This document shows, piece after piece, positions 54,317 to 63,893 of a stretch of DNA of 64,000 bases. The notes below the pieces were generated by a model. It was given only the letters and a program-made list of their open reading frames with translations, was not told where the DNA came from and did not search any database. Within the stretch, counting starts at the first letter, position 1. Each line of letters opens with the position of its first letter. Both the position numbers and the translations under genes were made by a program. Where the stretch lies: positions 1 through 64,000 of the forward strand of contig CANFRV010000006.1 in the NCBI GenBank assembly GCA_947449575.1. The letters are read 5' to 3'. Origin of the DNA: Flavobacteriales bacterium (lineage in GTDB: Bacteria > Bacteroidota > Bacteroidia > Flavobacteriales_D > Crocinitomicaceae).

Positions 54317-55660
54317 TTATAATTTTCTAACTGCTTCTTTAAATAAGTCACCTCTGTGTTCATAGTTTTCGAACAAATCAAAACTAGCGCAAGCGGGAGA
54401 AAGTAAAACAGTTTCATCTTTAGACGCCAAACGGTATCCATATGCCACTGCTTCCATTGCTGATTTAGCTTCAACAATTGTTTCTACTGAACTTGAAAAA
54501 GTATCAATAATTTTTTGATTGTCCAGTCCTAAACAGATGATTGCTTTGACTTTATTCTTAACTAAGTCGAGCAGTTCTGAATAGTCATTTCCTTTATCGA
54601 CTCCTCCAACAATCCAAACAGTTGGTTTGTCCATTGATTCCAAAGCGAACCAAGTTGAATTAATATTTGTCGCTTTTGAGTCGTTAATGAATTCGATTCC
54701 ATGAACTTTCGCTACAAATTCTAAGCGGTGCTCAACATTTACGAAATCTTCTAAACTCTCGCGGATTACTGAACTTCGGATGTCAAGTAATCTTGCAGCA
54801 ATTCCTGATGCCATGGAATTCTGGGCATTGTGCTTGCCTTTTAAGGCTAAATCGTGGATTGACATAGTTAATTTTTCGTTTATATTTATTGTTATTTGTT
54901 CTTCTTTTACAAAAGCTCCCACTTTCATTTCTGTTAGGAGAGAAAAAGGTGCTTTTTTCGCAGCAATTTCTCTTTTTGCCATCTCACCTGCAATAATTGA
55001 ATCTTCATGGTTATATATAAACCAATCGTTACTTGTTTGATTTTGCAAGATTCTAAACTTAGAATCTACATAATTTTGCATTTGATAATCATAGCGATCT
55101 AAATGATCAGGTGTGATATTTAAAATCATTGCAATATCTGCTCTAAACTCAAACATATCATCTAATTGAAATGAACTTAATTCAAGTACATACCAATCAA
55201 ACTCCTCAGTTGCAATTTGTTTTGCAAAACTCTTCCCAACATTTCCAGCTAATCCTACATTAATTCCCGCCTTGCGAAGAATATGATAGGTTAACATAGT
55301 GGTTGTTGTTTTACCGTTACTCCCTGTGATACAGATCGTTTTTGCTTTCAAATAATAGCCGCCAAATTCAATTTCAGAGATAATTTTAATTCCTTTCTCT
55401 TTCAATTTTTTTATAACTGGCGATTTATCTGGTATCCCAGGTGACTTTATTATTAGATCAGATTTTAATAGAATATCTTCCGAATGTTGGTTTTCTTCCC
55501 ATTTCAAATCATATGTATCTAATTCATCTTTAAATTCTTGTTTAATTTTTCCGAAATCTGATACAAACACATTCCAACCCTGCTTTTTAGCAAGAATAGC
55601 AGCTCCCACTCCGCTTTCGCCAGCTCCTAAGATTGAAATATGTTTTTGTTCTTTTTTCAT
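54317..55660 (-). CDS. murD: UDP-MurNAc-L-Ala--D-glutamate ligase
   Basis: 447 aa Mur ligase adding D-Glu. Motifs seen: ILGAGESGVGAAILA in the N-terminal domain, the ATP site CITGSNGKTTTTMLTYHIL, LELSSFQLDDM, NITPDHLDRYD, and C-terminal GGVDKGNDYSEL and LLSPACASFDLFENYEHRG. All catalytic residues appear intact. It lies 26 bp downstream of mraY and 15 bp upstream of an orphan gene that copies its C-terminal domain. Confidence 0.97.
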   Translation of the reverse strand: MKKEQKHISILGAGESGVGAAILAKKQGWNVFVSDFGKIKQEFKDELDTYDLKWEENQHSEDILLKSDLIIKSPGIPDKSPVIKKLKEKGIKIISEIEFGGYYLKAKTICITGSNGKTTTTMLTYHILRKAGINVGLAGNVGKSFAKQIATEEFDWYVLELSSFQLDDMFEFRADIAMILNITPDHLDRYDYQMQNYVDSKFRILQNQTSNDWFIYNHEDSIIAGEMAKREIAAKKAPFSLLTEMKVGAFVKEEQITININEKLTMSIHDLALKGKHNAQNSMASGIAARLLDIRSSVIRESLEDFVNVEHRLEFVAKVHGIEFINDSKATNINSTWFALESMDKPTVWIVGGVDKGNDYSELLDLVKNKVKAIICLGLDNQKIIDTFSSSVETIVEAKSAMEAVAYGYRLASKDETVLLSPACASFDLFENYEHRGDLFKEAVRKL

Positions 55661-55686
55661 TTTATTTTTTTTAATTATTACGAATG

Positions 55687-56931
55687 TTATCGTAATTTTA
55701 ATGATACAATGGTAACTACCGCTAGTAAGATGGACACAATCCAGAATCTTGCTACGATCTTTGCTTCATGTATTCCTTTCTTTTGATAATGGTGGTGCAA
55801 TGGAGCCATTAAGAATATTCTTCGACCTTCCCCAAATCTTTTCTTTGTGAATTTAAAATAGGCTACTTGTAAAATCACGGATAAATTTTCGATTAAGAAA
55901 ACACCGCAAAGAACTGGAATCATCAATTCTTTTCGAATTACAATGGCGAAAACAGCAATAATTCCTCCCAATGCCAAACTTCCCGTATCCCCCATGAAAA
56001 TTTGAGCTGGATAAGAATTGTACCATAAGAATCCGACACAAGCTCCAACAAAAGCAGCGATGAAAATTACCATCTCTTCTGTGCCAGGAATGTACATTAC
56101 ATTTAGATAGTCGGCGAAATGAACATTGGAACTAATATAGGCTAAAACGGCCAGTGCAATTCCAATTATTGCAGAAGAACCGGTGGCCAAACCATCTAAT
56201 CCGTCCGTAAGATTAGCACCATTTGAGACAGATATTACGATTAATATCACCAAAGGGATAAATAGTAGCCAACCATATGAACTACCTCCGATAAAGTCAG
56301 AGTAATTTAACTCATTGTCTTTTACGAAAGGAATGGTGGTGGTCATTGCGTCTGTTTTGATCCATTTTGTTTGCTTGTCAGAGGTGATGTCTGAATGTAA
56401 ATGTGAAACCAATGTTTCATGTGCATGCAGTTTATAATTCAGTGGAACTTGTTTATGAACTTGCACATCATTACTAAAATAAAGTATTCCACCAACTAAT
56501 ATTCCAACACCAATTTGTCCAATGACTTTGAATCGTCCTTTCAGGCCTTCTTTGTTCTTTTTAAAAACTTTAATATAATCATCTAAAAACCCTATAGCTC
56601 CAAGCCATACTGTAGAAATCAACATAGTAATCACATAAATATTATGCAATTTTGAGAATAATAAAGTGGGAATTAGAATAGAGCCAAGAATGATCAAACC
56701 TCCCATCGTAGGCGTTCCTTGTTTTTCCACTTGCCCCGTTAATCCAAGGTCGCGAACGGTTTCACCAATTTGTTGACGTCTCAATAAATTAATGATTCTT
56801 TTCCCAAAAAAGATGGAAATAATCAATGAGGTAATTAAAGCCATTGCAGCTCTAAATGAAATAAAATTGAATAATCCCGCCCCAGGGAAATTCAGTGTTG
56901 AATCCAGGTACTTAAATAAATAGTATAACAT
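55687..56931 (-). CDS. mraY: Phospho-MurNAc-pentapeptide translocase MraY
   Basis: 414 aa, longer than the usual 360 because of an insertion of about 60 residues (roughly 165-220) after the fifth segment, common in Bacteroidota. Catalytic motifs: [35 protein letters not shown] and [11 protein letters not shown], with the conserved [12 protein letters not shown] loop. It makes lipid I from UDP-MurNAc-pentapeptide and undecaprenyl phosphate. Its start shares a base with the murE end. Confidence 0.97.
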   Translation of the reverse strand: MLYYLFKYLDSTLNFPGAGLFNFISFRAAMALITSLIISIFFGKRIINLLRRQQIGETVRDLGLTGQVEKQGTPTMGGLIILGSILIPTLLFSKLHNIYVITMLISTVWLGAIGFLDDYIKVFKKNKEGLKGRFKVIGQIGVGILVGGILYFSNDVQVHKQVPLNYKLHAHETLVSHLHSDITSDKQTKWIKTDAMTTTIPFVKDNELNYSDFIGGSSYGWLLFIPLVILIVISVSNGANLTDGLDGLATGSSAIIGIALAVLAYISSNVHFADYLNVMYIPGTEEMVIFIAAFVGACVGFLWYNSYPAQIFMGDTGSLALGGIIAVFAIVIRKELMIPVLCGVFLIENLSVILQVAYFKFTKKRFGEGRRIFLMAPLHHHYQKKGIHEAKIVARFWIVSILLAVVTIVSLKLR

Positions 56932-58394
56932 TATTTCTCCATTTTATTAAACATTTCAGTTACTTGTTCCATATCATCAAAGTGATGTTTAACTCCTTTG
57001 ATTTCCTGGTATTTTTCATGCCCTTTTCCAGCAATAAGAATAATATCTCCTTTTTCTGCCATTACTACTGCTGTTTTTATTGCCTGTGCTCGATCGACTA
57101 TGGAAAGTGTTTTTTTGAAGTGCTGACCTTCCACACCTGTCATCATTTCTTCAATAATTCTATCTGGATCTTCAGAACGAGGGTTATCGGAAGTGATAAT
57201 CACTTTATCGCTTAATTCGCAAGCAATTCCTGCCATTTTTGGACGTTTTGTTGTGTCTCTATCGCCTCCGCAACCCACAACGGTGAAAACCGTTTCATTT
57301 TTTGTTCGAATGGAAGAAATCGTTTTTAGAACATTTTCTAGCGCATCCGGTGTGTGGGCATAATCAACAATTGCTGTGATTCCCGTTGTACTTGTAATGT
57401 ACTGGAAACGTCCTTCAACAGATTCAAGACTGCTTAGAGCTGTCAAAATTTCTAATTTATCTTGTCCTAACAATTCACTTACAGCATAAATTGTCACTAA
57501 ATTATATGCATTGAAATCACCAATCAATCTAGACCACACTTCTTCTCCGCACAAGTTTAATACGAGGCCTGAAAATTGATTTTCAAGAACTTTTACTTTA
57601 AAATCTGCTGGCGATTTAAGTGCATACGAATATTTGGTGGCTTTTGTGTTTTGCAACATCACCATTCCATTTTTATCATCACCATTTGTCAATGCGAAAG
57701 CAGTGGAAGGTAATCCATCGAAAAAAGCTTTTTTCACACGGATATATTCTTTGAAAGTTGAATGATAATCTAAATGATCATGCGTAATATTTGTGAAAAC
57801 ACCTCCCTCAAATACTAATCCTTCAACTCGATTTTGATGAATTGCATGCGAGCTAACTTCCATAAAACAATGCGTGCATCCCGCTTCCACCATTTCATGC
57901 AATAAAGCATTTAGAGAAACAGGATCTGGCGTTGTATGCGTTGCGGCAATTTCTAACGCACCAATTTTATTGACTACGGTGGATAGCAAACCACATGAAT
58001 ACCCCAATTTCGTAAACAAATTATAGAGCAAGGTGGTGGTTGTCGTTTTGCCATTGGTACCCGTGATTCCAATCAACTTTAATTTGCTTGAGGGTTGATC
58101 ATAAAAGTTAGTAGCCATGATAGCTAGTGCTCGATGAGAATTATCTGTAATTAAAAGTGTAACATCTGGCGGTACATCTATTTTCTTTTCAGCAACAATC
58201 ACCTTACATCCATTTTTGATCACAGATGAAATAAATTCATGCCCATCAACAACGGTTCCTTTTATTGCTATAAATACACTATCCTCAGCCGCTTTTCTTG
58301 AATCAAAAACGATAGAATTAATCGTCACATCTATTGAACCATTTCTAGAAAGAATAGTGACATTAGAAAGTATTTCATGAAGCGTTTTTTTCAT
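56931..58394 (-). CDS. murE: UDP-MurNAc-tripeptide synthetase, meso-DAP type
   Basis: 487 aa Mur ligase adding the third stem residue. ATP motif [34 protein letters not shown], and the acceptor-specificity motif [17 protein letters not shown] at this place marks enzymes that use meso-diaminopimelate. The product therefore has DAP-type peptidoglycan, as expected in Bacteroidota. It overlaps ftsI by one base and mraY by one base. Confidence 0.97.
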   Translation of the reverse strand: MKKTLHEILSNVTILSRNGSIDVTINSIVFDSRKAAEDSVFIAIKGTVVDGHEFISSVIKNGCKVIVAEKKIDVPPDVTLLITDNSHRALAIMATNFYDQPSSKLKLIGITGTNGKTTTTTLLYNLFTKLGYSCGLLSTVVNKIGALEIAATHTTPDPVSLNALLHEMVEAGCTHCFMEVSSHAIHQNRVEGLVFEGGVFTNITHDHLDYHSTFKEYIRVKKAFFDGLPSTAFALTNGDDKNGMVMLQNTKATKYSYALKSPADFKVKVLENQFSGLVLNLCGEEVWSRLIGDFNAYNLVTIYAVSELLGQDKLEILTALSSLESVEGRFQYITSTTGITAIVDYAHTPDALENVLKTISSIRTKNETVFTVVGCGGDRDTTKRPKMAGIACELSDKVIITSDNPRSEDPDRIIEEMMTGVEGQHFKKTLSIVDRAQAIKTAVVMAEKGDIILIAGKGHEKYQEIKGVKHHFDDMEQVTEMFNKMEK

Positions 58395-60508
58395 TATTTA
58401 AGCGTTAATTCTATTAAACCTCCATTAAAAGCAGGACTTCCAGCAGGGATAGATTGATTAATAACTTTTCCATACCCAATAATATTGACACTCATTCCAT
58501 TCGATTCAATTAAATAAACCGCGTCTCTTGCGCTCATGCCAAGCACGTCTGGAACTTGTCCTTTCTTAAAACTTCTTCTTGAAAATGCAATCTCATTTTT
58601 ATCTGTTGCAATATTTACCCATTCATCATGAACATTATTTGTATACTGAATGTGCAGTTTATTCATGACGATTAATAAATCATGCAGGTTTCCATCCTTA
58701 AAAGTTGGAAAATCTAATGACTTAATTCTATGTTCATTGACAGCTCGATGATATTTCAAACTCGTAGCATAAACTTTATTAGCAATTGCAGCGAAGACTG
58801 TTCCTGACACCGTAGCTCCATAAATATTTTCACCTGAAGCAGCAATCGAAACAATACACGAATAAATGGGGTCTTTTACAGGGAAATATCCAACAAAAGA
58901 AGCTAAATATTTTTTTTCACCCTTATTCCCATAGCGCATATCATCGTTTAATATCTCAGCTGTTCCTGTCTTTCCTGCAATGTCGAAGTAGGAGGAAGTT
59001 AAGCGTTTTCCAGTCCCCTCCTTCATAACTCCAGCAAGACAACTCTGCAGTATTTTTAGTGTATTATCTGAACAAATTTTTGGATTTATTACCACAGGTT
59101 GAAATTCTTTCAATACTTCAGCACCTCGACGAATTTCTTTCACAAATTGAGGTTTCACAAATTTCCCATTGTTAGCAACCGCATTGTAAAAAGCCAATGT
59201 TTGAAGCGGCGTCTGTTGTATTTCATATCCGACAGCCATCCAAGCTAAAGAAATTCCTGACCAGCTTTTTGAACCAGGTTCGTACATTGTTGGACTTGCT
59301 TCACCCTCAATATCAAGTCCTAAAGGGGCACTTAAACCAAATGATTTTAATCGGTCAACAAATAATTTAGGATCATTTTTATACGCGTTGTAAATAACTT
59401 TTGAAATTACATTTGATGACTTTTCGAATGCGCTTTTTATTGTAATATCTCCATAATTTGCATTGTGAGCCTCATTTAATGATTTATTAAAAAAAGTATA
59501 TTTTGGACCAGCCCTCACAATATCAGTTATTAAAAACTTTTTGTCTTCTAAACCTGCCATCAGAGAAGCTAATTTAAACGTTGAACCTGGTACTTCTCGC
59601 GTTCCTATCGCATGATTATAGGTTTCATAATAGTCACCATTTACTGATAACGTTAAATTTATAATCGCTTTTACGAACCCTGTTTTGACATCCATAACTA
59701 CAGCACATCCATGTTTTGCTCCTTGCGCTTTTAATTGAGCTAATAATTCTGAATGAGCAACTTCTTGGATTTCTTTATCAATTGACGTTATGACATCAGC
59801 TCCTTCTACTGCTTCCTTAATAATTTGTCCGGTTTTTTTCCAACCAGTAGAAATTTCTTGCTCAATTTCTTGACCAGGAACTCCTGCTAAATATTCATTA
59901 TATGCACCTTCAATTCCAACTCTAAGTTCTTTGCTTTTTTTATTAGCAGGTTGATAATATCCTAAAGTCCTTTTTAAAAGCTCATTATATGGACGTTTTC
60001 GCGTAGACGTAACTTGATTGTCAATCAAACCACCTTTCATTCTCCCTAAATTGAAAATAGGTAATTTATTAAGTAACCGCCTTTCTTCATTGGTAGCTTT
60101 ACTCTTTATTTTTAAAAATCTATTTTTTAAAAATCTTGCACGCTGAATTTCTTCCTGCCATTCTCGAGATGATTTAGCAGGGAAAATTTCAGAAAGACCT
60201 CTTGATAAATCAGTTATTGAATCATCAAATATTTTTTGATCCACAACCGTTGCGTCTAAATGAATTTCATAAAAAGAAATAGACGTTACTAAGGGCGTTG
60301 AATTAATATCCAATATTTCTCCTCTTCTTGGGAACCTTAAACTGATACGTTTTGGGATTTTATCATCTGATGCAGTAAGGGTATTTGAAGTAGAAGTTTT
60401 TGTGTTCATTTGAATGGAGATGGTTTTAAAAATAACCACCAACAGGACAATAACGAACCCAAAATAGACGAGGTACGCTCTCCAAAAGATATCCTTTTTC
60501 TCACTCAT
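58394..60508 (-). CDS. ftsI: Penicillin-binding protein FtsI (PBP3) with PASTA domain
   Basis: 704 aa septal transpeptidase. An N-terminal membrane anchor (residues 11-30) is followed by the dimerisation domain with RGEILDINSTPL. The transpeptidase domain carries STFK (Ser309, Lys312), SSN (364-366) and KTG (513-515), all intact. One PASTA domain closes the protein (VPDVLGMSARDAVYLIESNG to the C-terminus), as in Bacteroidota and Gram-positive relatives. It works with FtsW and is the beta-lactam target. It overlaps ftsL by 4 bp. Confidence 0.97.
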   Translation of the reverse strand: MSEKKDIFWRAYLVYFGFVIVLLVVIFKTISIQMNTKTSTSNTLTASDDKIPKRISLRFPRRGEILDINSTPLVTSISFYEIHLDATVVDQKIFDDSITDLSRGLSEIFPAKSSREWQEEIQRARFLKNRFLKIKSKATNEERRLLNKLPIFNLGRMKGGLIDNQVTSTRKRPYNELLKRTLGYYQPANKKSKELRVGIEGAYNEYLAGVPGQEIEQEISTGWKKTGQIIKEAVEGADVITSIDKEIQEVAHSELLAQLKAQGAKHGCAVVMDVKTGFVKAIINLTLSVNGDYYETYNHAIGTREVPGSTFKLASLMAGLEDKKFLITDIVRAGPKYTFFNKSLNEAHNANYGDITIKSAFEKSSNVISKVIYNAYKNDPKLFVDRLKSFGLSAPLGLDIEGEASPTMYEPGSKSWSGISLAWMAVGYEIQQTPLQTLAFYNAVANNGKFVKPQFVKEIRRGAEVLKEFQPVVINPKICSDNTLKILQSCLAGVMKEGTGKRLTSSYFDIAGKTGTAEILNDDMRYGNKGEKKYLASFVGYFPVKDPIYSCIVSIAASGENIYGATVSGTVFAAIANKVYATSLKYHRAVNEHRIKSLDFPTFKDGNLHDLLIVMNKLHIQYTNNVHDEWVNIATDKNEIAFSRRSFKKGQVPDVLGMSARDAVYLIESNGMSVNIIGYGKVINQSIPAGSPAFNGGLIELTLK

Positions 60509-60924
60509 TTGTCCTTATTATTCTTTTTAATTCGAATCACTTTTGTAGGATTTACAGTCTCATTCAATCCTACTGGGCTCAATTTTTCAATTAATTTATA
60601 CCTTCTCGTTTCCTCCTCTAATTTTGTTTTTGTTTCTACATAATTAGAGTTCAATTCATTTAGCTCCATTTGTGCTTTTTCAGCATCTTTTGATAATTGC
60701 TTTCCATAATATCCTTTTGCCACTAAAAGAAGCAGAAGAAAAATGATGAAAAAAATGAAATTCAAATTATTCAACATAAACTCTTTCGTTAAAAAGTCAC
60801 CATTCATAATCTGAACCAAAGAACTTGGTCTCGATTTTTTTGTTGGCTCTTTTTTTTTCTTTGGTTCCGGTTTTTTTGGAACTTCAGGAATCGAGTCTTT
60901 ATCTATGTAAACATTATCCTTCAT
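60505..60924 (-). CDS. ftsL: Cell division protein FtsL-like
   Basis: 139 aa bitopic protein. A basic Pro/Lys-rich cytoplasmic part (PEVPKKPEPKKKKEPTKKSR) leads to one membrane span (FIFFIIFLLLLLVAKGYYG, about residues 56-74). A periplasmic leucine/heptad coiled coil follows (QLSKDAEKAQMELNELNSNY), as in FtsL, which joins FtsQ and FtsB. The family is weakly conserved, so position between rsmH and ftsI is the main evidence. It overlaps both neighbours (11 bp and 4 bp). No ftsB gene is present here. Confidence 0.88.
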   Translation of the reverse strand: MKDNVYIDKDSIPEVPKKPEPKKKKEPTKKSRPSSLVQIMNGDFLTKEFMLNNLNFIFFIIFLLLLLVAKGYYGKQLSKDAEKAQMELNELNSNYVETKTKLEEETRRYKLIEKLSPVGLNETVNPTKVIRIKKNNKDK

Positions 60925-61840
60925 TCCTAATCGCTATTCTTAATTTTGCACTTCTAGATCTTGGATTCTTCTCGATTTCTTCTTCATCAGGAGCAATTGG
61001 ATGTCGAATCACTTCCGTAAAAGGCTTGAGGACATTTCCGTAAAAATCCTTCTTGATTTCTCCCTCAATAGAGCCACGTTTCATGAAATTTTTCACCAAG
61101 CGATCTTCTAAAGAATGGTAAGACATGACTACCAACTTACCTCCAGAAGCTAGTACATCAGCCGTTTGATTTAAAAAACGTTCCAGTACATCTATTTCTT
61201 GGTTGACCTCAATTCTCAATGCCTGAAAAACTTGCGCAAAAAACTTATGCTCTTTATGTTTTGGCGCACAAGATTCAAGAACGGTCATTAACTCCCCCGT
61301 TGTTTTTATTTTTCTATTTTCCCTAGCCATCACTATTACATTGGCAACCTTGAAAGCATTCGGAAGTTCACCATAAAGCCGGAAAATCTGTGTTAATTCC
61401 CTCAAACTATATGTTTGAATAATTGATCTTGCAGAAATATCTCCAGCTTGGTTCATTCTCATATCTAGGGGATCGTTTGAACGAATAGAAAAACCGCGAT
61501 TACCAGCGTCAAATTGATGAGAAGAAACGCCTAAATCAGCTAGTATTCCATCAACTTTTGGGAACCCCATCATTTTAAGATGATTGGATAAAAAAGAAAA
61601 ATTAGAGGCAACAAAGTGAAAATTTTCAGCTTCCCATGCATTTTTGCGCGCATCAGGATCTTGATCAAAAACAATTAATTGACCTTTTGAAGAAAGTTGT
61701 TTGAAAATTTCACGAGAATGTCCACCTCCACCAAAAGTAACGTCCACATAAACACCGTCTGGATTAATCGTTAATCCATCGAGACATTGTTGCAGCATTA
61801 CCGGTACGTGGTACTCTTCGTGTTTATTCGTTGTCGTCAT
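60914..61840 (-). CDS. rsmH: 16S rRNA (cytosine-1402-N4) methyltransferase
   Basis: 308 aa SAM-dependent enzyme that methylates C1402 of 16S rRNA. The start HVPVMLQQCLDGL and the SAM-binding VDVTFGGGGHSREIF, plus LADLGVSSHQFDAGNRGFS and the C-terminal VVMSYHSLEDRLVKNFMKR, are all family hallmarks. It overlaps mraZ by 17 bp and ftsL by 11 bp, confirming tight coupling at the head of the cluster. Confidence 0.97.
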   Translation of the reverse strand: MTTTNKHEEYHVPVMLQQCLDGLTINPDGVYVDVTFGGGGHSREIFKQLSSKGQLIVFDQDPDARKNAWEAENFHFVASNFSFLSNHLKMMGFPKVDGILADLGVSSHQFDAGNRGFSIRSNDPLDMRMNQAGDISARSIIQTYSLRELTQIFRLYGELPNAFKVANVIVMARENRKIKTTGELMTVLESCAPKHKEHKFFAQVFQALRIEVNQEIDVLERFLNQTADVLASGGKLVVMSYHSLEDRLVKNFMKRGSIEGEIKKDFYGNVLKPFTEVIRHPIAPDEEEIEKNPRSRSAKLRIAIRNEG

Positions 61841-62285
61841 TTAAGTCACCCATTACTTCATCCGCCAAATCAGCGAAATCTGCCATGTTTCCTTCGATCA
61901 TTTCGAAGTATCTAGACTTATCCCAAATTTCTATTCGATCATTGTAGGCAATGATCATTGCGTCCTTATTCAAACCGACACGCTCCATGTGCGTAACAGG
62001 GACATGAATTCTACCAACATTGTCCAAAGAAACCAATTTGGCTCCTTGGTGAAAAAGACGGTAGAACATCCTGTTTTTAGGTTTGAACAGATTCATTTTA
62101 GAAAGCTTTGCACTTACTTTCTCCCATTCATTCATAGGATAAAGTGTCAAACAATCCTCAAAACCTTTGTTCAGCATAAAATTTTCTTGGGCAGCAGGAG
62201 ACAGTTGCTTCCGTAATCCGGAAGGAAATAAGAAACGCCCTTTCGCGTCCAACTTAACTTCAAATTCTCCTACTAGTCCTATCAT
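61824..62285 (-). CDS. mraZ: Transcriptional regulator MraZ
   Basis: 153 aa from the ATG at 62285. The longer frame to 62324 is rejected because MraZ proteins begin with this M-x-G-x-x-G-E-x-E-x-x-L-D-x-K-G-R pattern (MIGLVGEFEVKLDAKGRFLFP). Two AbrB-like SpoVT halves are visible; the second is LVSLDNVGRIHVPVTHMERVG, then AMIIAYNDRIEIWDKSRYFE. In other bacteria MraZ is a ring-forming repressor of its own dcw operon. Matching box-like repeats stand upstream at 62318-62344. An acidic tail ends the protein. Confidence 0.95.
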   Translation of the reverse strand: MIGLVGEFEVKLDAKGRFLFPSGLRKQLSPAAQENFMLNKGFEDCLTLYPMNEWEKVSAKLSKMNLFKPKNRMFYRLFHQGAKLVSLDNVGRIHVPVTHMERVGLNKDAMIIAYNDRIEIWDKSRYFEMIEGNMADFADLADEVMGDLNDDNE

Positions 62286-62300
62286 AGCATTAATAACGAG

Positions 62301-62308
62301 CAAAAATA
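62301..62308 (-). promoter_or_regulatory. -7 box of the dcw promoter
   Basis: On the minus strand TATTTTTG matches TAnnTTTG exactly and lies 15 bp before the mraZ ATG. The MraZ-box repeats begin 9 bp upstream of it, in the -20 to -45 region. No clear -33 TTG is at standard spacing. Confidence 0.5.
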
Positions 62309-62317
62309 GTAGATTTA

Positions 62318-62344
62318 TTACCACTTTTTACCACCAATAAACAC
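62318..62344 (-). promoter_or_regulatory. MraZ-box-like direct repeats
   Basis: On the minus strand GTGGTAA occurs twice with a 10-bp period (plus-strand TTACCAC at 62318-62324 and 62328-62334). A weaker third copy GTGTTTA sits one more period upstream (62338-62344). Known MraZ operators are short GTGG-type repeats at 10-bp spacing upstream of mraZ, so autoregulation is likely. The rest of the 62345-62768 gap is AT-rich and contains no gene. Confidence 0.6.
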
Positions 62345-62632
62345 ATTGTTCATAAGTTGTAACGATTAACACGAAAAAAGGTTTCATTACTTTAATAGTA
62401 ATTATAGTATTTATAAGGTTTTATGAAAAAAATAGGTTGTGGTAATTTGTGGGATATTTTTTTAATTGTTAATAAAAACTCACATTGTTAACAACCAGAT
62501 CAAGAAAAATTAATGGTTGCGAATAAAACACAATAATCATATATACAGATAGTTAGATCTTTCTATTTTGAATTTGACTTTAAATAGTATAAAAATAGTT
62601 TTTAAAGAAAGTCAAGGTGAAAGTGGGAGAAG

Positions 62633-62755
62633 AGATTTCAAATTTTCAGATTTCAAATTAAAGTGTGAGAGTTGGAAGATTCAATAAAATAAATTACTCT
62701 ATGGAAATATAAACTTGACAAATTCATAAAATCTGCAATTTGTAATTTGAAATCT
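62633..62755. repeat. Intergenic repeats upstream of mraZ, including 14-mer copy 2
   Basis: AGATTTCAAATT occurs twice (62633-62644, 62648-62659) and as its reverse complement AATTTGAAATCT (62744-62755), so the stretch can form a hairpin. CAATTTGTAATTTG (62736-62749) is identical to the copy at 46242-46255 on the far side of the dcw cluster. It also reaches to within 13 bp of the transporter start. Confidence 0.45.
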
Positions 62756-62768
62756 GTAATTTTAGCCT

Positions 62769-63701
62769 ATGGGAAACGATAAAAAAAATTGGGGATTGCT
62801 TCTTTTACTCGCTTGTGTCTGGGGAAGCTCTTTTATCCTTATGAAACGTGGAATGTTCACGGTCAGTAATGATCCAATATTTTCAGATTCTCAAGTTGCT
62901 TCATTGCGCATGACAATTGCGGCATTGGTGCTTCTTCCATTCGCAATCAATGGACTGAAAAGTATAAAATCACTGAAAGAATTTGCTCTTTTATCAGTTG
63001 TTGGATTCACAGGGAATTTTATTCCAGCATACTTGTTTACTTTTTCCGAAACTGGTATATCTTCAGGATATGCAGGGATGTTAAATAGTTTTACGCCCAT
63101 TTTTTCGATGCTCATTGGGTTGTTCATTTTTAATGTTCGAATTACATTGGTGCAATTTGTTGGCTTAATTATAGGAACTTTAGGTATTATTCTTTTGGTT
63201 TTAGCGGGAAGTAATAGTGGAGAAAACCTAAATTTGGTCGGTAATTGGAAACACGTTGCGGCAATTATTTTTGCGACTTTTCTTTATGGAATTAGTCTCA
63301 ATACAATAAAACACACACTTCAAAAATTCAAAGCAATTGAAATCACGTCTTTGGCGTTTCTCATAGTATTAATTCCATCCATAGCCGCAAATATTAAGTT
63401 TGGGACATACCATACGATAAGTAGCAATTCACATGCCCTAGAAGGATTAGGATATATTGCCATTTTAAGTATTATTGGCACTGCATTTGCCGTCATTCTT
63501 TTCAATAAACTGATAACCGCAACTTCCACTCTTTTCGCCAGTAGTGTAACATATTTCATACCGATTGTAGCAGTTTTTATTGGAATATCGTTTGGTGAAA
63601 CGATCAATTTTGGACAAATTGCTGCAATGATGATTATATTAATAGGTGTGTTTATTGCCAATTATTGGGGACTAATTTTTCCTCAAAAATCTGTGAAATA
63701 G
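62769..63701 (+). CDS. EamA/DMT-family transporter
   Basis: 310 aa with ten predicted membrane segments in two EamA halves. It starts WGLLLLLACVWGSSFILMKRG, where the WGSSF motif is typical of the drug/metabolite transporter superfamily. The second half begins near WKHVAAIIFATFLYGIS. These inner-membrane proteins export amino acids or metabolites by a proton-coupled mechanism; the substrate cannot be read from sequence. Single gene, divergent from mraZ across a 483-bp gap. Confidence 0.9.
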   Translation: MGNDKKNWGLLLLLACVWGSSFILMKRGMFTVSNDPIFSDSQVASLRMTIAALVLLPFAINGLKSIKSLKEFALLSVVGFTGNFIPAYLFTFSETGISSGYAGMLNSFTPIFSMLIGLFIFNVRITLVQFVGLIIGTLGIILLVLAGSNSGENLNLVGNWKHVAAIIFATFLYGISLNTIKHTLQKFKAIEITSLAFLIVLIPSIAANIKFGTYHTISSNSHALEGLGYIAILSIIGTAFAVILFNKLITATSTLFASSVTYFIPIVAVFIGISFGETINFGQIAAMMIILIGVFIANYWGLIFPQKSVK

Positions 63702-63777
63702 ATAATCTTGTCGTTCAGTTGTTTATACTATCGAATTATTTATTTACATTTATAAAAATATTTTAAACTAATATATC

Positions 63778-63882
63778 ATGGCAAAAAGTCAAGACGCAAA
63801 GAAAAACGTTAAAAAAGAAGCAACAAAAACAACAAAAGAAAAAAAAGCGGAGAAAAATCTAAAAAAAGCGGCTAAAGCTTAA
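63778..63882 (+). CDS. 34-aa Lys/Ala-rich small protein
   Basis: A short ORF from ATG 63778 to TAA 63882, starting MAKSQDAKKNVKKEATKTTK; 15 of 34 residues are lysine and the rest mostly Ala, Thr and Glu. The composition and even helical charge pattern resemble histone-H1-like tails and small Lys-rich proteins that recur in Flavobacteriia. A nucleic-acid-binding role is possible. The composition is not expected from random AT-rich DNA, which supports coding. Confidence 0.5.
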   Translation: MAKSQDAKKNVKKEATKTTKEKKAEKNLKKAAKA

Positions 63883-63893
63883 ATAATTCGATT

